64,000 bases of DNA from Zeugodacus cucurbitae (GCF_028554725.1 NC_071667.1:70127501-70191500); one strand, 5' to 3'; shown: positions 52,910 to 64,000, counted from the first letter of the stretch. Notes: generated by a model from the letters alone, not told the origin. Made by a program: numbers and translations.

Positions 52910-52945
52910 TATAAAAACGTTATAAACTTCCAATTTTCGCATTCA
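52910..52945 (+). promoter_or_regulatory. Predicted TATA/Inr promoter of the yellow-family gene
   Basis: TATAAAAA at 52910-52917 is followed about 31 bases later by GCATTC (A at 52941), or at 35 bases by TTCATT (A at 52945), either of which could serve as initiator. The ATG is about 70 bases further on with no intervening acceptor needed, giving a short leader. Spacing and orientation fit, but there is no transcript evidence. Confidence 0.5.
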
Positions 52946-53013
52946 TTTTCATTTTACAGTTATTTCGCCGCATTACAAACGCCAAACTCAAGTTAATAGG
53001 CTTATAAACAACA

Positions 53014-55417
53014 ATGAAGCGTTTTACAGCCACAACAGAGCTCTTGATCTTCACAGCCATAATTGCCGGCTGCTGGTGCAGTGGCGCATTGGCCGAGTCC
53101 TCAACCTTGCAGACTGCCAAGCATTGGAAGCTGTTCACCTATAACTTCCTACCACATGCGCCGATACACGATTTGAACTTCTACAATCCAACCAATGTGC
53201 TGGCAACCGGTATTGCCGTCTCCTACGACCGGATTTTCATTGCGACACCGAAATTATTCTCTGGCGTCTCGTCCACCGTCAATGTCGTCTCGAAAGCGGA
53301 ATTTGGTGATTCACCGGTGTTGCAGGTGTGTAACGCAACGCAAAGTGCATTACATAACGGTTTACCAACACTTAAACTTATTTTGTATTTTTGCTACCTT
53401 TCAGGCCTACCCAGACTGGTCGTTTTCCACAACCGGTCGCACAGATTTCAATTGCAGCGATTTAGTTCTGATCTCTGTGTACCGCATGCGCATTGACTCG
53501 TGTAACCGCTTGTGGCTTCTAGATGCTGGTGTTTCGCGTTCGCTCGAAGACTACGAAATCACTTGTCCGCCGAAAATTTTAATTATCGACTTGAATACCG
53601 ATCAGGTGGTGCGTCGTGTGGACTTCCCGAAAGAAATCTTACGTGGCGAGTCTTTGTTTACGAATTTAGTGATTGATGAGACGACAGCGAAGCATGGCAA
53701 TTGTGATGATGTGTTTGCGTACATCTCAGATACGGTGGAGCCGGGTAAGTGCATGAGTATTATAAAACTTACTAGCTTTGAGCTCGTGTTAAATCTTTGG
53801 AGACAAGTTCCTGAACTTGTATTAAATTGTTGTTGTATTGTAATAGCTGTGAGTAAGATGGATAACACTTCTTTAGTCTTTTGGATACAGTTTACCTATA
53901 CAGAGTACAGAGATCTCCCTATATATAGGACAGAGTCTCGGTTAAAAAATCCAAACAAAAAGCAAAATGAAAATTGCCACACAAGTGGAGACCTCTCTCA
54001 GACTCACGCTATAGAATGTATTTCAATCTTAATTTAGTTGATCACGATCTTCCTTAGTTTTATGAGATCCGTATGACCTTAGATCGATTTAAAATAATTC
54101 AAGTTTCAGAATCTACACTTATACTTTATAATTGAACATTGTAAATGAGCATTAATGAAATGGAAAACAAGTCGAGAGATGAAATTGGGTAATTTGGAAA
54201 TCCATTTTCATCTTTGGGAATCATTTTTGTAGGATTAAAAATCAGACAGCATATCCACTTTTAAACAAAATATAATTTTTCATTTCAGGCATTATTGTAT
54301 ACGACAGCGGACGCGATGTTACCTGGCGCGTCTCACATCCCGCTATGTATCCCGATCCAGATTTTGCGCAGTCCGAGATACTCAACGATCGTTTCATACT
54401 GATGGACGGTGTTGTAGGTTTAGCATTTGATCAGAAATTGGGTGTGCTATACTTCCAGCCCTTGGCTACAGATCGGTATGTGAAATAATTATATAAATTT
54501 TTTTGTAATTTTAGGGACTAACTCTTTTCTCTTACAGCTTATTCTCAGTCACCAGAGAGGTGCTGCGCGCCGGCCCACTTGCACAAAACGATATACTCAA
54601 AGTGAAATTGGTCGGCAAGAAATCATCACAGGGCATTGGACTCACCGTATCGCCCATCGACAGCAGCGTTATATTCAGTCCATTAACTGAAACAGCCATT
54701 GCTGCATGGAATCCCAGCAATAACAATCAAGTGGTGCTCGCGCACGATCGTGATCGTTTGCAATTTGTTGCCGACATGACAACAACACCACACGAACCTG
54801 GTGTATTTTATGCGGTCTCCTCAAAGTTTCATCGTTTCTTTTTGAAAAATCTCAACCCCAACGAAATCAATAATCGCATATTGCGACTGCCGCTGCCAAA
54901 CGCTTATAGTGCACCACACAGTCCCGACGCGCCGTCAATCGATTTGCATACAATCAACAAGGCGTCCAACTACTTCGGCAGTCCTTATAAGCCAAATTCT
55001 CTGGATAAATCGAACGTTGTGGGCTTTGGCAATTATGTCTACAACAGTTTGCATACATCGGTGAAACCACAACAACCACCATATAATTACGAAACAGTTG
55101 GACTAGTCAATTTCTCGCTGCGCAATCCCTTCACAGCACTCAACGCCGGTGAGTCGTTCCCACCGCGCAAAGAACAACGTTCGAACGATCAGCGTCCCTC
55201 CTATCTGGACACTTTGAATAGTAGCGAAGGTGCTATTACTAGTCGTGATCTGCGCTACCTCGTACCAACAACAGCAGTGCCAACACCGATCTCTCATAAC
55301 GGTTTACACACTGCAGTGTTACCATACGGCTCCGAATTCAGTCTCCGTCGGCATTTACGTAATACCGAAGGTCAAAAGGTAAACGAGACAGTGGACTCAA
55401 CTGCCAACAAGCAGTAG
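53014..55417 (+). CDS. yellow-e: Yellow/MRJP family secreted protein, probably yellow-e
   Basis: Yellow proteins are secreted, beta-propeller-like proteins tied to cuticle pigmentation and melanin chemistry in insects. Four exons splice cleanly: 53014-53325, 53405-53744, 54289-54475 and 54538-55417, all with GT/AG borders and matching phases, giving 572 residues. A signal peptide is clear at residues 1-27 (hydrophobic LLIFTAIIAGCWCSGALA). Family motifs in order: WKLFTYNFL, AVSYDRIFIATPK, AYPDWSF, YRMRIDSCNRLWLLDAG, CPPKILIIDLNTDQVVRR, CDDVFAYISDT, GIIVYDSGRDVTWRV, FQPLATDRLFSV, and a late FVADMTTTPHEPGVFYAVSSKFHRF. Paired cysteines are present. After about residue 400 there is a long polar tail without domains. 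This length is closer to Drosophila yellow and yellow-e than to the shorter paralogues, and the sequence differs clearly from yellow itself. Family certain; paralogue probable. Confidence 0.93.
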
Positions 55418-55687
55418 AGTGGGTGTGGGCCAGCAGTTTAACTGCATGTGTAGCAGTGTGCGGTCTAAAGTCAAAACTTATGTGCCTCTGTACAGTACAC
55501 TATGCAACCCTGTCTGTGTATCGTGCGCAACTGTTAGGGGGGAATTGAGTAACCTAATTTATGTATGTTAAAGTTGTTAGTACATTTAGTAGAACTGTAA
55601 TTTATAGTAATGTCTATGTATATATGTATGTACCAGCTCACACAAGCCTATTCTTATATATGTACATATGTAGCGGTATATAAATTT

Positions 55688-55693
55688 AATAAA
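55688..55693 (+). terminator. Candidate poly(A) signal of the yellow-family gene
   Basis: AATAAA about 270 bases after the stop codon, in AT-rich 3' sequence. A second AATAAA at about 55784 lies closer to the retrotransposon junction and could be an alternative signal. Confidence 0.45.
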
Positions 55694-55870
55694 CATACTT
55701 ATATACGTAAATGTGTGCACAAATTAATGAATTCGAAGCGTCACAGACCATAGAAATCACTTAACTTGTATTGTAAATATACTAATAAAATAATTATTAC
55801 GCGCCTAATTAGCCTAATATGTGTGTGAAGTGTTTTAATTCTTCTTCTTCTTAACTGGCGTAGAAACCGC

Positions 55871-58861
55871 TTACGCGGTTATAGCCGAGTCCACAACAGT
55901 GCGCCACGCATCTCTCCTTTTGGCGGTTTGGCGCCAATTGGTAATACCAAGTGAAGACAGGTCCTTCTCCACCTGGTCCTTCCATCGGAGTGGAGGTCTC
56001 CCTCTTCCTCGGCTTCCACCAGCGGGTACTGCATCGAAAACTTTCAGAGCTGGGGCACTTTCATCCATTCGAACAACATGACCCAGCCAGCGTAGCCGCT
56101 GTCTTTTTATTCGCTGGACTATGTCTATGTCGTCGAACAACACATACAGCTCATCATTCCATCTTCTGCGGTATTCGCCGTTGCCAATGTTTAAGGGACC
56201 GTAAATCTTCCGCAAAACCTTTCTCTCGAAAACTCCTAGTGCCGTCTCATCGGATGTTGACACCGTCCACGCTTCTGCACCATAAAGTAGGACGGGAATG
56301 ATGAGGGACTTGTAGAGTTTAGTTTTTGTTCGTCGAGAGAGGACTTTACTTTTCAATTGCCTACTCAGTCCATAGTAGCACCTGTTGGCAAGAGTGATTC
56401 TGCGTTGGATTTCAAGGCTGACATTATTATCGGTGTTAATGTTGGTTCCTAGGTATACGAAATTATCTACAACTTCAAAGTTATGACTGTCAACAGTGAC
56501 GTGGGAGCCAAGACGCGAATGCGCTGACTGTTTGTTTGATGACAGGAGATATTTCGTCTTGTCCTCGTTCACCACCAGACCCATTCGCTTCGCTTCCTTA
56601 TCCAGGCGGGAAAAAGCAGAACTAACGGCGCGGGTGTTGTTTCCGATGATATCAATATCATCGGCGTACGCCAGGAGCTGTACACTCTTGTAGAAGATTG
56701 TACCTTCTCTATTTAGCTCTGCAGCTCTTATAATTTTCTCCAGCATCAAGTTAAAGAAGTCGCACGATAGCGAGTCACCTTGTCTGAAACCTCGTTTGGT
56801 ATCGAACGGCTCGGAGAGGTCCTTCCCGATCCTGACGGAGCTTTTGGTGTTGCTCAGCGTCAACTTACACAGCCGTATTAGTTTTGCGGGGATACCAAAT
56901 TCAGACATCGCGGCATAAAGGCAGCTCCTTTTCGTGCTGTCGAAAGCAGCTTTAAAGTCGACAAATAGATGGTGTGTGTCGATCCTTTTTTCACGGGTCT
57001 TCTCCAAGATTTGGCGCATGGTGAATATCTGGTCAGTTGTTGATTTTCCAGGTCTAAAGCCACACTGATAAGGTCCAATCAGTTTGTTGACGGTGGGCTT
57101 TAGTCTTTCACACAGTACGCTCGATAGAACCTTATAAGCGATGTTAAGGAGGCTTATCCCACGATAGTTGGCGCAGATTGTGGGGTCTCCCTTTTTGTGG
57201 ATTGGGCAGAGTACACTGAGATTCCAATCGTCGGGCATGCTTTCTTCCGACCATATTTCGCAAAGAAGCTGATGCATGCACCTTATCAGCTCTTCGCCGC
57301 CGTATTTGAATAGCTCGGCCGGCAATCCATCGGCCCCCGCCGCCTTGTTGTTCTTCAAGCGGGTAATTGCTATTCTAATTTCTTCACGGTCGGGCAATGG
57401 AACATCTGTTCCATCGTCGTCGATTGGGGAATCGGGTTCGCCATCTCCTGGTGTTGTACTTTCACTGCCATTCAGCAGGCTGGAGAAGTGTTCCCTCCAC
57501 AAACACAGTATACTCTGGTCATCAACCACTAGATCACCGCTGGGGGTCCTACAGGAGTGTGCTCCGGTCTTGAAACCTTCAGTTAGTCGCCGGATCTTTT
57601 CGTAAAATTTTCGAGCATTACCCCTGTCGGCCAGCTTGTCAAGCTCTTCATACTCACGCATTTCTGCCTCTTTCTTTCTTTTTCTGCAAATGCGTCTCGC
57701 TTCCCTCTTCAGCTCTCGGTATCTTTCCCATCCCGCTCGTGTTGCGGTCGATCGCAACATTGCGAGGTAGGCAGTCTGTTTTCTCTCCACTGCGAGACGA
57801 CAATCCTCATCATACCAGCTGTTTTTTTGGCTTTTCCGAAAGCCAATGGTTTCGGTTGCAGCTGTACGTAAGGAGTTTGATATGCCGTCCCACAGCTCCC
57901 TTATACCGAGATGCTGATGAGTGCTCTCAGAGAGCAGGAGTGCAAGTCGAGTAGAAAATCGTTCGGCTGCCGGTTGTGATTGCAGCTTCTCGATGTCGAA
58001 CCTTCCTTGTGTTTGTTGACGTGTGCGCTTTTCTACACAGAGGCGGGTGCGTATCTTAGCTGCTACAAGATAGTGGTCCGAGTCGATGTTGGGACCACGA
58101 AGCGTACGCACATCAAAAACACTGGAGACATGTCGTCCATCTATCACAACATGATCGATCTGGTTGCGAGTGATTCGATCCGGGGACAGCCAAGTAGCTT
58201 GATGGATTTTCTTATGCTGGAATCTAGTGCTACAGATGACCATATTTCGGGCCCCGGCGAAGTCGATCAGCCTCAGACCGTTTGGTGATGTTTCGTCATG
58301 GAGGCTGAATTTTCCGACTGTTGTGCCAAAGACACCTTCTTTACCCACCCTAGCGTTGAAATCGCCAAGCACGATTTTGACATCGTGGCGGGGGCAGCGC
58401 TCATAGGTACGTTCTAGGCGCTCATAGAAGGTATCTTTGGTCACATCGTCCTTCTCTTCCGTCGGGGCGTGGGCGCAAATCAGCGATATGTTGAAGAACC
58501 TCGCTTTGATGCGGATTGTGGCTAGACGTTCATCCACCGGAGTGAATGCCAGGACTCGACGACGGAGTCTCTCTCCCACCACGAATCCCACACCGAATTT
58601 GCGCTCCTTTATATGGCCGCTGTAGTAGATGTCACAAGGACCCACCTTCTTCCGTCCTTGTCCCGTCCATCGCATTTCTTGGATTGCGGTGATGTCAGCC
58701 TTTACTCTTACGAGGACATCAACCAGCTGGGCAGAGGCACCTTCCCAATTAAGGGTCCGGACATTCCAGGTGCATGCCCTTAAATCATAGTCCTTTATAC
58801 GTTTGCCGTGGTCGTCATCAAAAGGGGGGTTTCTCATCCGAGGCCTGTGTTTCTTATTCAC
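55871..58861 (-). CDS. RTE-type endonuclease/reverse transcriptase ORF
   Basis: Encodes the protein that nicks target DNA and reverse-transcribes the element RNA at the cut. 996 codons, no stops. The apurinic-type endonuclease fills about residues 28-270: TWNVRTL (31-37), IQEMRW with the catalytic Glu near 62, GDFNARVG (166-173) and SDH at 261-263. The reverse transcriptase spans about 495-780: LKNNKAAGADGLPAELFK, NYRGISLLNIAYKVLS, VDFKAAFDS (634-642), GFRQGDSLS (691-699) and the catalytic AYADD (731-735). The C-terminus has the RRLRWLGHVVRM-like block common in RTE proteins. No RNase H domain is present, as expected for RTE. All catalytic residues I can check are intact, so the copy is young and may be competent. 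The start at 58861 is the first in-frame ATG; upstream start use cannot be excluded. Confidence 0.9.
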   Translation of the reverse strand: MNKKHRPRMRNPPFDDDHGKRIKDYDLRACTWNVRTLNWEGASAQLVDVLVRVKADITAIQEMRWTGQGRKKVGPCDIYYSGHIKERKFGVGFVVGERLRRRVLAFTPVDERLATIRIKARFFNISLICAHAPTEEKDDVTKDTFYERLERTYERCPRHDVKIVLGDFNARVGKEGVFGTTVGKFSLHDETSPNGLRLIDFAGARNMVICSTRFQHKKIHQATWLSPDRITRNQIDHVVIDGRHVSSVFDVRTLRGPNIDSDHYLVAAKIRTRLCVEKRTRQQTQGRFDIEKLQSQPAAERFSTRLALLLSESTHQHLGIRELWDGISNSLRTAATETIGFRKSQKNSWYDEDCRLAVERKQTAYLAMLRSTATRAGWERYRELKREARRICRKRKKEAEMREYEELDKLADRGNARKFYEKIRRLTEGFKTGAHSCRTPSGDLVVDDQSILCLWREHFSSLLNGSESTTPGDGEPDSPIDDDGTDVPLPDREEIRIAITRLKNNKAAGADGLPAELFKYGGEELIRCMHQLLCEIWSEESMPDDWNLSVLCPIHKKGDPTICANYRGISLLNIAYKVLSSVLCERLKPTVNKLIGPYQCGFRPGKSTTDQIFTMRQILEKTREKRIDTHHLFVDFKAAFDSTKRSCLYAAMSEFGIPAKLIRLCKLTLSNTKSSVRIGKDLSEPFDTKRGFRQGDSLSCDFFNLMLEKIIRAAELNREGTIFYKSVQLLAYADDIDIIGNNTRAVSSAFSRLDKEAKRMGLVVNEDKTKYLLSSNKQSAHSRLGSHVTVDSHNFEVVDNFVYLGTNINTDNNVSLEIQRRITLANRCYYGLSRQLKSKVLSRRTKTKLYKSLIIPVLLYGAEAWTVSTSDETALGVFERKVLRKIYGPLNIGNGEYRRRWNDELYVLFDDIDIVQRIKRQRLRWLGHVVRMDESAPALKVFDAVPAGGSRGRGRPPLRWKDQVEKDLSSLGITNWRQTAKRRDAWRTVVDSAITA

Positions 58862-58929
58862 TGGTTATTCGTTTTTATGTGGTGGGTCCCAAGCCCTACG
58901 CACAACCGCATAAGCGGGATTCGCCTTCT

Positions 58930-59019
58930 CACTTTAGCTCGCTTCCAGACGGATGTCTGTTGGCTACCCAGAGGATACTTGGTCTAAGACCGGAAGTTGT
59001 GAGCTGCTTGAGCCACATG
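58930..59019 (-). other. Short upstream ORF in the RTE leader
   Basis: A 29-residue frame (MWLKQLTTSGLRPSILWVAN, then RHPSGSELK and stop) lies on the same strand just upstream of the long ORF. It could be a remnant ORF1 or a regulatory upstream ORF. No domain is visible, and it may be meaningless. Confidence 0.3.
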
Positions 59020-59045
59020 TAAAAGAATCGTTCCTGGCCACTCCC

Positions 59046-59429
59046 AAGTAAATGGCAGTCAGAAACTTTCCTCACTTACGTGAACTTCTACATATGACTC
59101 CATCCTCCAAATTGCAATGAGTTTATTAATTGAATAAATTCTCACTGTTATTACGGTCAGTATATTAAAGTTTGCAGCGGTGTATTTCAAAGGTAGCCAT
59201 GAAAATGCAGTTTAATGAGAATATTTTAAATTTTTTTTTCATATAAAACCGTAACTTTACCACGATTTCGAAAATATTTTATTTTATTTCAATTTAGTAC
59301 GTTATTGTAATCTGCTCGAACATTACTAGCATACATTTTAAGGTTAAAAAGATTGATGGTTCTTCCTTGAACTCAATACCATTGTGAGGACCTTGCACAT
59401 TTTAATAAGTGCTAAATTTGAAGGAGGAC
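59046..59429. other. AT-rich flank of the retrotransposon
   Basis: Nothing recognisable; sequence between the RTE leader and the next mariner relic. Confidence 0.35.
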
Positions 59430-59755
59430 CTCCAGGGGGCTTCTTTCAATCTCAAATTCGATTTTTGGGATAGCCTTTGGCGCTTTGAGCGATTTATCGT
59501 ATACTTGTAAAGCAACGGCCCTTTTAAAGTTCTCTTTATTTTTGAAAATAGGAAAAAGTCACACGCTGTCATGTTGGCGAATATGGAAACCTGGGTATCA
59601 ATACAATATTGTTTTTGGCCAAGAATTCACGAACAAGCAACGAAGTGAGAGCTTTTAACCAACGAAAATCGCCAAGCTAATAAAAATAACTTTAATTCTA
59701 GAGTTGGAAATTTTAAAATTCCCGTTATTTTTTGAACACATCTCGTATTGTGGTT
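59430..59755 (-). mobile_element. mariner-family relic, right half only
   Basis: Shares with 5217-5680 the blocks TTTGGGATAGCCTTTGGCG, AAGCAACGGCCCTTTTAAAG, GAATATGGAAACCTGGGTAT, ACAAGCAACGAAGTGAGAGC and the right terminus TATTTTTTGAACACATCTCG followed by TA (59756-59757). The left terminus is missing, so it is a one-ended, decayed copy. Confidence 0.65.
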
Positions 59756-59757
59756 AG

Positions 59758-62700
59758 ATCAAGGCCTGAACCGATTTTCTCCAATTCAGCAAGAAATCTG
59801 ATTTTGGTTAAGAAATTTAAATAATTTCATTGAAATATTGAACATTCGATTAGTCAATAATAAATATAAACTGTATGCTGTCATGGCACAATTTCGACCA
59901 ATTTAGATGAGAGAAGCCACACTTCGAATGAACTATTTATGCAAAGTTTTATTCAGATTATTGATTTATATACTGTAACAATCTTAATCCATATGCAGAC
60001 CATCTAGACCATCTTAATGGTGAAATTCAATACAAATAGTCTTTGGTTGGGCGAAGTTATATCCGATTTTACTCGTTTGCACACTACGAATGATCGGGGT
60101 CAGAATTAAATATTTAAAATAAGTTTTATTGGTAAACATACATATGGTAGTTGTAATATATGTTTGTAAATTATGTAAAAAAAAACGGTATAAAACATGA
60201 GTTTTATGGCATGATTTGTGACTCAGGTATAATATTTACAGCATTTTGTGGGCCTGGCGATAGATTCGTAGCTATTATAATTATACATTATTTTTAAGAT
60301 TGTTATTGCCACTCTCTAGACAATTGTATACCTATTGGACGTGGGATATTTCCATCAGTGTTCGAACTAAACTGTTGTGCATCCGAGACATTGCGCCAGG
60401 GATTTCCTAGCAAAACATCTATTTCTCAGATAAAGTGAGTCAGTACTGGGATCGAACTTTCAGATATCTGAGTCAGTATAACTGTATAGCTGCACTTAGT
60501 GAATGACGCAAAACGGCAAACTGAATCAGGTGATACGACCTATATTATGAAATTACCACTCACCAACACTTCTAAAGTCCTTTCCTAACGGACGTCACGT
60601 GGATGTCCACGAGAATTTGATTTTTACCGTAGAAACGAGTCAGCTGATTGCTCTCTTACAACGCAGGGTTGCTAGTCTCGATAGTTGATAGTACCTAAAA
60701 CCTGTCTAAGCTGGACACCTGCGGTTCAGCATTTTTTGTCCAAGTTACACGAGTGTCTATGTTATGCAGAAATGATTGTTTGTACAATATTATGTTGGCA
60801 CAGAACATTTTGTCCAATTTGAGCGAGTGTCCAAATTATAAGGGTGCCCAACTTTACAGCTTTTACTGTAATTAAAACTTTAATATACTTGAAATATTCT
60901 TAAAATGACTTAAAATCACAGTCGAATACTATTATATATAAATAGGAACCGGTCCCAAGTTACATCAATATTTCTCAATTTTTACTCAAGTTATATCCAA
61001 AATTTAATAGACTCGTCATCCAGATTCTTTTGGTAACTCTATACCTATCTCGATTAGTTTTTGGAGGACAAAACTATTAAATCCCATCAAATACTATATT
61101 AACATAATTACTTAGTTTTAAATAATCAGTTACACATTGTACTGTCGCAATTTCAAGTTAGCTCTAAGTGTCCCCTTGACTTTTTACATAAACACAGTTT
61201 GAGTCAGTTCTGCGATTCGTAAAATTTCCTTACAGTATATATTTCATTTATTTATTAGTACAAGTATTAGTAAGCAATTAGTTTTATATTATATTCGCCC
61301 ATTCATCAAAATTATATTTGCATATAATTTGATTGACATTTTAATTTGTTTTGATTCATTTTTGCAGGTAACGGAATGTACACATGGGAATAATAATTGA
61401 TAGCAAGAATAATCCAATAAAGGGTGTTTTAGAGGAGTATAGAACTATTATTTGATATGAGATGTTTTGGTTATTTTTTTTTTTTAGTTTGAAAATTCAA
61501 TGGGATTTAGTTTTTTGGTAGAATTTGGGATATATAGCCACCACTTTTTTCAGTATTACTTTTATTTTATCATTTACGTATCAAATGCTTGTTTCTATTT
61601 GATCAATCATTGGCAATGTGTTTTTGCTCAAAAATATATATGGATCAAGGTATTTTTAATATAAATGCCCAACAGCTGTGTTTACTTTGACAGCTGGTTT
61701 GACAGCTATCCCTCTAGGAAATTATATGCCTGTAAGAAAAATCAGTTATTTATATAATATATACTGACTAATCTGAGGTACCGCTTTTTATCAGCCTCGT
61801 CTTTTTTCATTGAAAAGCAGTATTTCATTAAAGCAAGCACTTTCTTTTTATCCATCGTTTTTGAAAATACCGAAGTATACGTCGCTCAAAATATTACTTC
61901 TCACGAACCAATAATCCTACAACAGTGAAACTTTTGAAGTTTAGAACTAACTAGCTTACTAACATATGTATAAAATTCTAGTATTGTGCTATCATAGAAA
62001 CCTTCGAAATTTCCTGGTTAATCAGTTTCCACATAGAAAAAATTTTAAAATTAATAAATTCTATATCTCTAACCATGAGCTCTCAATTTTGAAATATTAG
62101 GAATTTAGAATTTCCTTTAAAATACTGTTTTTCCAATAATGATATATAGTTTAGCTGAACATGTTGTAACAACTTTATTGCTGCCGCTATCTCTATGTAG
62201 TCTGTCAGAATTGGGAATTCCCAAGACGATTAAAACTATATATGTAAATATTACACAAGCGTTACAAAAATGAACTTTCTTATTAAAAATAGTAATTGCA
62301 TTCCAATGATAAGGATAGAAAAAATAAAAAATTAACTAAGATAACAAAGCAAAAACCCAAATGAGTAGTAATCAATATGACAAATGTGGAATTTTCGTAT
62401 TATTCATTTGAATCGCACCCACTGAAAGCTAAACATGTCTCGGCTAATATTTGCTTAATTCAATAACAATGCTAATACGAGTTTAAAGCGGCTGCCGAAT
62501 AATTTATGAAAAAATTATTGCTCATTAAGAAAGGTGGAAGGGGAGTCGATGGGCCGGTTGGGCTGTGCAGTGAAGCTTTAAACTAGAAAACCGAAGCTAC
62601 ACAATACACACCTGTAAATATATTTCGATTGCTTACGGTCCAACAAAAGCAAACAACCATAAAATATAAACATTATAATGACAACGCATAAAACCGTCAC

Positions 62701-64000
62701 CAACCCGCTCCTAAAAACTGCCCGGTCCAGCTTTGGAACAAGCTCAGAGCGAAATGGCATTTGGCGAACCTGTAACCGCATCCCATCTGTGTCTCATTGA
62801 AGAAGCCGGGCTCAGAAGTTTAGCACACACACATACACACAGAAACACGCACTCGCAGCTACTTATGTGTACTCATGCATATTCGGCATGTTTCTTCTCT
62901 GTATGTAGATAACGTAGGGTGAACGGGGCCGCAATGTGTCGCATGTTGTTGTTGCTACTGTCGATTTAGCTGTTGTCTGTTGATACGTGCTGTACGTCAT
63001 TGATGTTGCTAAATGAAGAAGATTTGAGCGCCTGTATCGATCTTGGCATTGAATATATAAATTAGTTCCTCGTTGTAATCGCAGACGGAAACACCTCCTG
63101 CGTTGTTGATTTTGAGAACAAAAACGCAAATTTTTTCGCAGATTGAAAGCGCGCGAATATCGAATTAGAAGCGGCTTAATAAATATACAGTTAGAAACAA
63201 ATATTTAACGATTTTTGTGCACGGAGTGAGTGTGTTCAAATAATTTAGGTGAGAAAAGCAGTTAAAGTTGATGAAGTAGAAAAAAGTGCATGTGTACGCG
63301 TATAGCTTAAGCCGTTGGTGTTTTAGTGACTGATTATAATAAAAACAAAATTAAAATAATTAAATTATTAAATAAAAATAATATGTGTATATGTGTATTA
63401 TATACTACATAATGACATCAAAAGCCGAAATTTCACAAAAATAAATTCAACGATCTTGTTTCACATTAAAAAACCTGATTTGTTTTTAATATTACAATAA
63501 ATTATTTGCCTATAATATTTAATGTGAATTTTATAGATATCATTGGCATCATTAAGCAGCATTTTAATTCAATAAGAAATTAAAAAACAAATCGAAACTT
63601 ATATATTTTATTTTTCTGGAAAATTTCCTAAAAAAATCTAAAAAAAGTCTAAAAAAAATATTAAAAAAGTCAATCATGGGGTTACCTTATATTTTTTATA
63701 GGTTTTAAATAGTCGTAGTAATGTAAGGAGTATATAAAAAGTGGATAATAAATTTTAGTTAAAAACTTTACTTAATATTTAATAGAGCAATCATATAATT
63801 AATATGACTGGACCAATATATTTATATTTTTTGCTATATCGAAAGTCTAGACACTCTAAAGATTGAGCGCAAAAGTAAAATACATTTATTTGTATTGTAT
63901 AATATAAAATTTTATTCGAATGAATCATTGGTTATCCCAGAAAAGTGATGACTTACTGTTGTGTACCCGAGACATTATTCATGTCTCTGATAAAATGGGT
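59758..64000. other. Noncoding DNA to the right edge
   Basis: No coding exon found. 60700-60870 has two related phrases (TTTTTGTCCAAGTTACACGAGTGTC and TTTTGTCCAATTTGAGCGAGTGTCC), likely an old repeat. At 61420 GGGTGTTTTAGAGG resembles a transposon end but has no partner. 62820-63250 is less AT-rich and may hold an untranslated first exon (see findings). The last 600 bases are AT-rich. Confidence 0.4.

Larger units (their letters stand above)
55838..59045 (-). mobile_element. RTE-clade non-LTR retrotransposon, nearly complete
   Basis: Full-length-looking non-LTR element with its 3' end at the left: the minus-strand tail is a GAA-type short repeat (plus TTCTTCTTCTTC at 55848) rather than poly(A), as seen in RTE elements. 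The single long ORF at 55871-58861 is preceded by a roughly 180-base leader with no large ORF1. No promoter or target-site duplication was resolved, so the 5' boundary is approximate. The element sits tail to tail with the yellow-family gene. Confidence 0.8.

Noticed and set aside
61420..61740. GGGTGTTTTAGAGG resembling a transposon terminus
   Set aside because: No inverted partner end or coding remnant found nearby.
1..64000. CRISPR arrays, operons, phage or bacterial defence systems
   Set aside because: The window is clearly eukaryotic (introns, TATA/Inr promoters, non-LTR elements); no direct-repeat/spacer structure exists.
1..64000. tRNA, rRNA and snRNA genes
   Set aside because: No B-box-like or conserved RNA core stood out by eye; a covariance-model scan would be needed to exclude them.

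Overview
This is a stretch of AT-rich nuclear DNA from a higher fly. It has fly-type short introns, TATA/initiator core promoters, many CA/TA microsatellites, an insect muscle-type actin, a Yellow/MRJP family gene and a dense load of decayed mariner and non-LTR elements. The repeat style and actin sequence suggest a tephritid fruit fly such as Bactrocera or Zeugodacus. That species call is inference; Diptera: Brachycera is the safe statement. Window position 1 falls inside a gene.

Layout. (1) 179-2451, plus strand: the last five exons of a gene I cannot name, encoding a low-complexity Ser/Thr/Asn-rich C-terminal region that ends in a possible PDZ ligand. (2) 2452-7799: intergenic DNA with two decayed Tc1/mariner relics. 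(3) About 7800-10681, minus strand: an intact muscle-type actin (best guess Act87E orthologue) with a 376-codon uninterrupted CDS, a clear splice acceptor 20 bases before the ATG, and a TATA/Inr promoter predicted 1.4 kb upstream. (4) 10.7-52.9 kb: about 42 kb of mostly noncoding DNA holding relics of non-LTR retrotransposons, mariners, Helitron-like elements, a TTAA-flanked MITE, a TA-flanked Tc1-like element and several local repeats. Two short GC-richer patches (34.6 kb plus, 38.5 kb minus) look like isolated coding exons. (5) 53014-55417, plus strand: a complete four-exon yellow-family gene (572 residues, probably yellow-e). (6) About 55838-59045, minus strand: a nearly intact RTE-clade non-LTR retrotransposon with an uninterrupted 996-codon endonuclease/reverse transcriptase ORF, placed just past the yellow 3' end. 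(7) 59-64 kb: noncoding DNA with one more mariner relic and a possible untranslated first exon near 63.1 kb.

The genes do not form a pathway. Actin (muscle) and Yellow (secreted cuticle/pigmentation protein) being together fits my recollection that both lie on chromosome arm 3R in Drosophila, which I cannot verify here. I found no CRISPR array, no RNA gene I can defend, and no convincing new biological system. The most interesting items are the intact RTE element, the unnamed left-edge gene with a PDZ-type tail, the orphan membrane-protein-like exon, and the repeated GC-rich motif at 27.7-28.2 kb.
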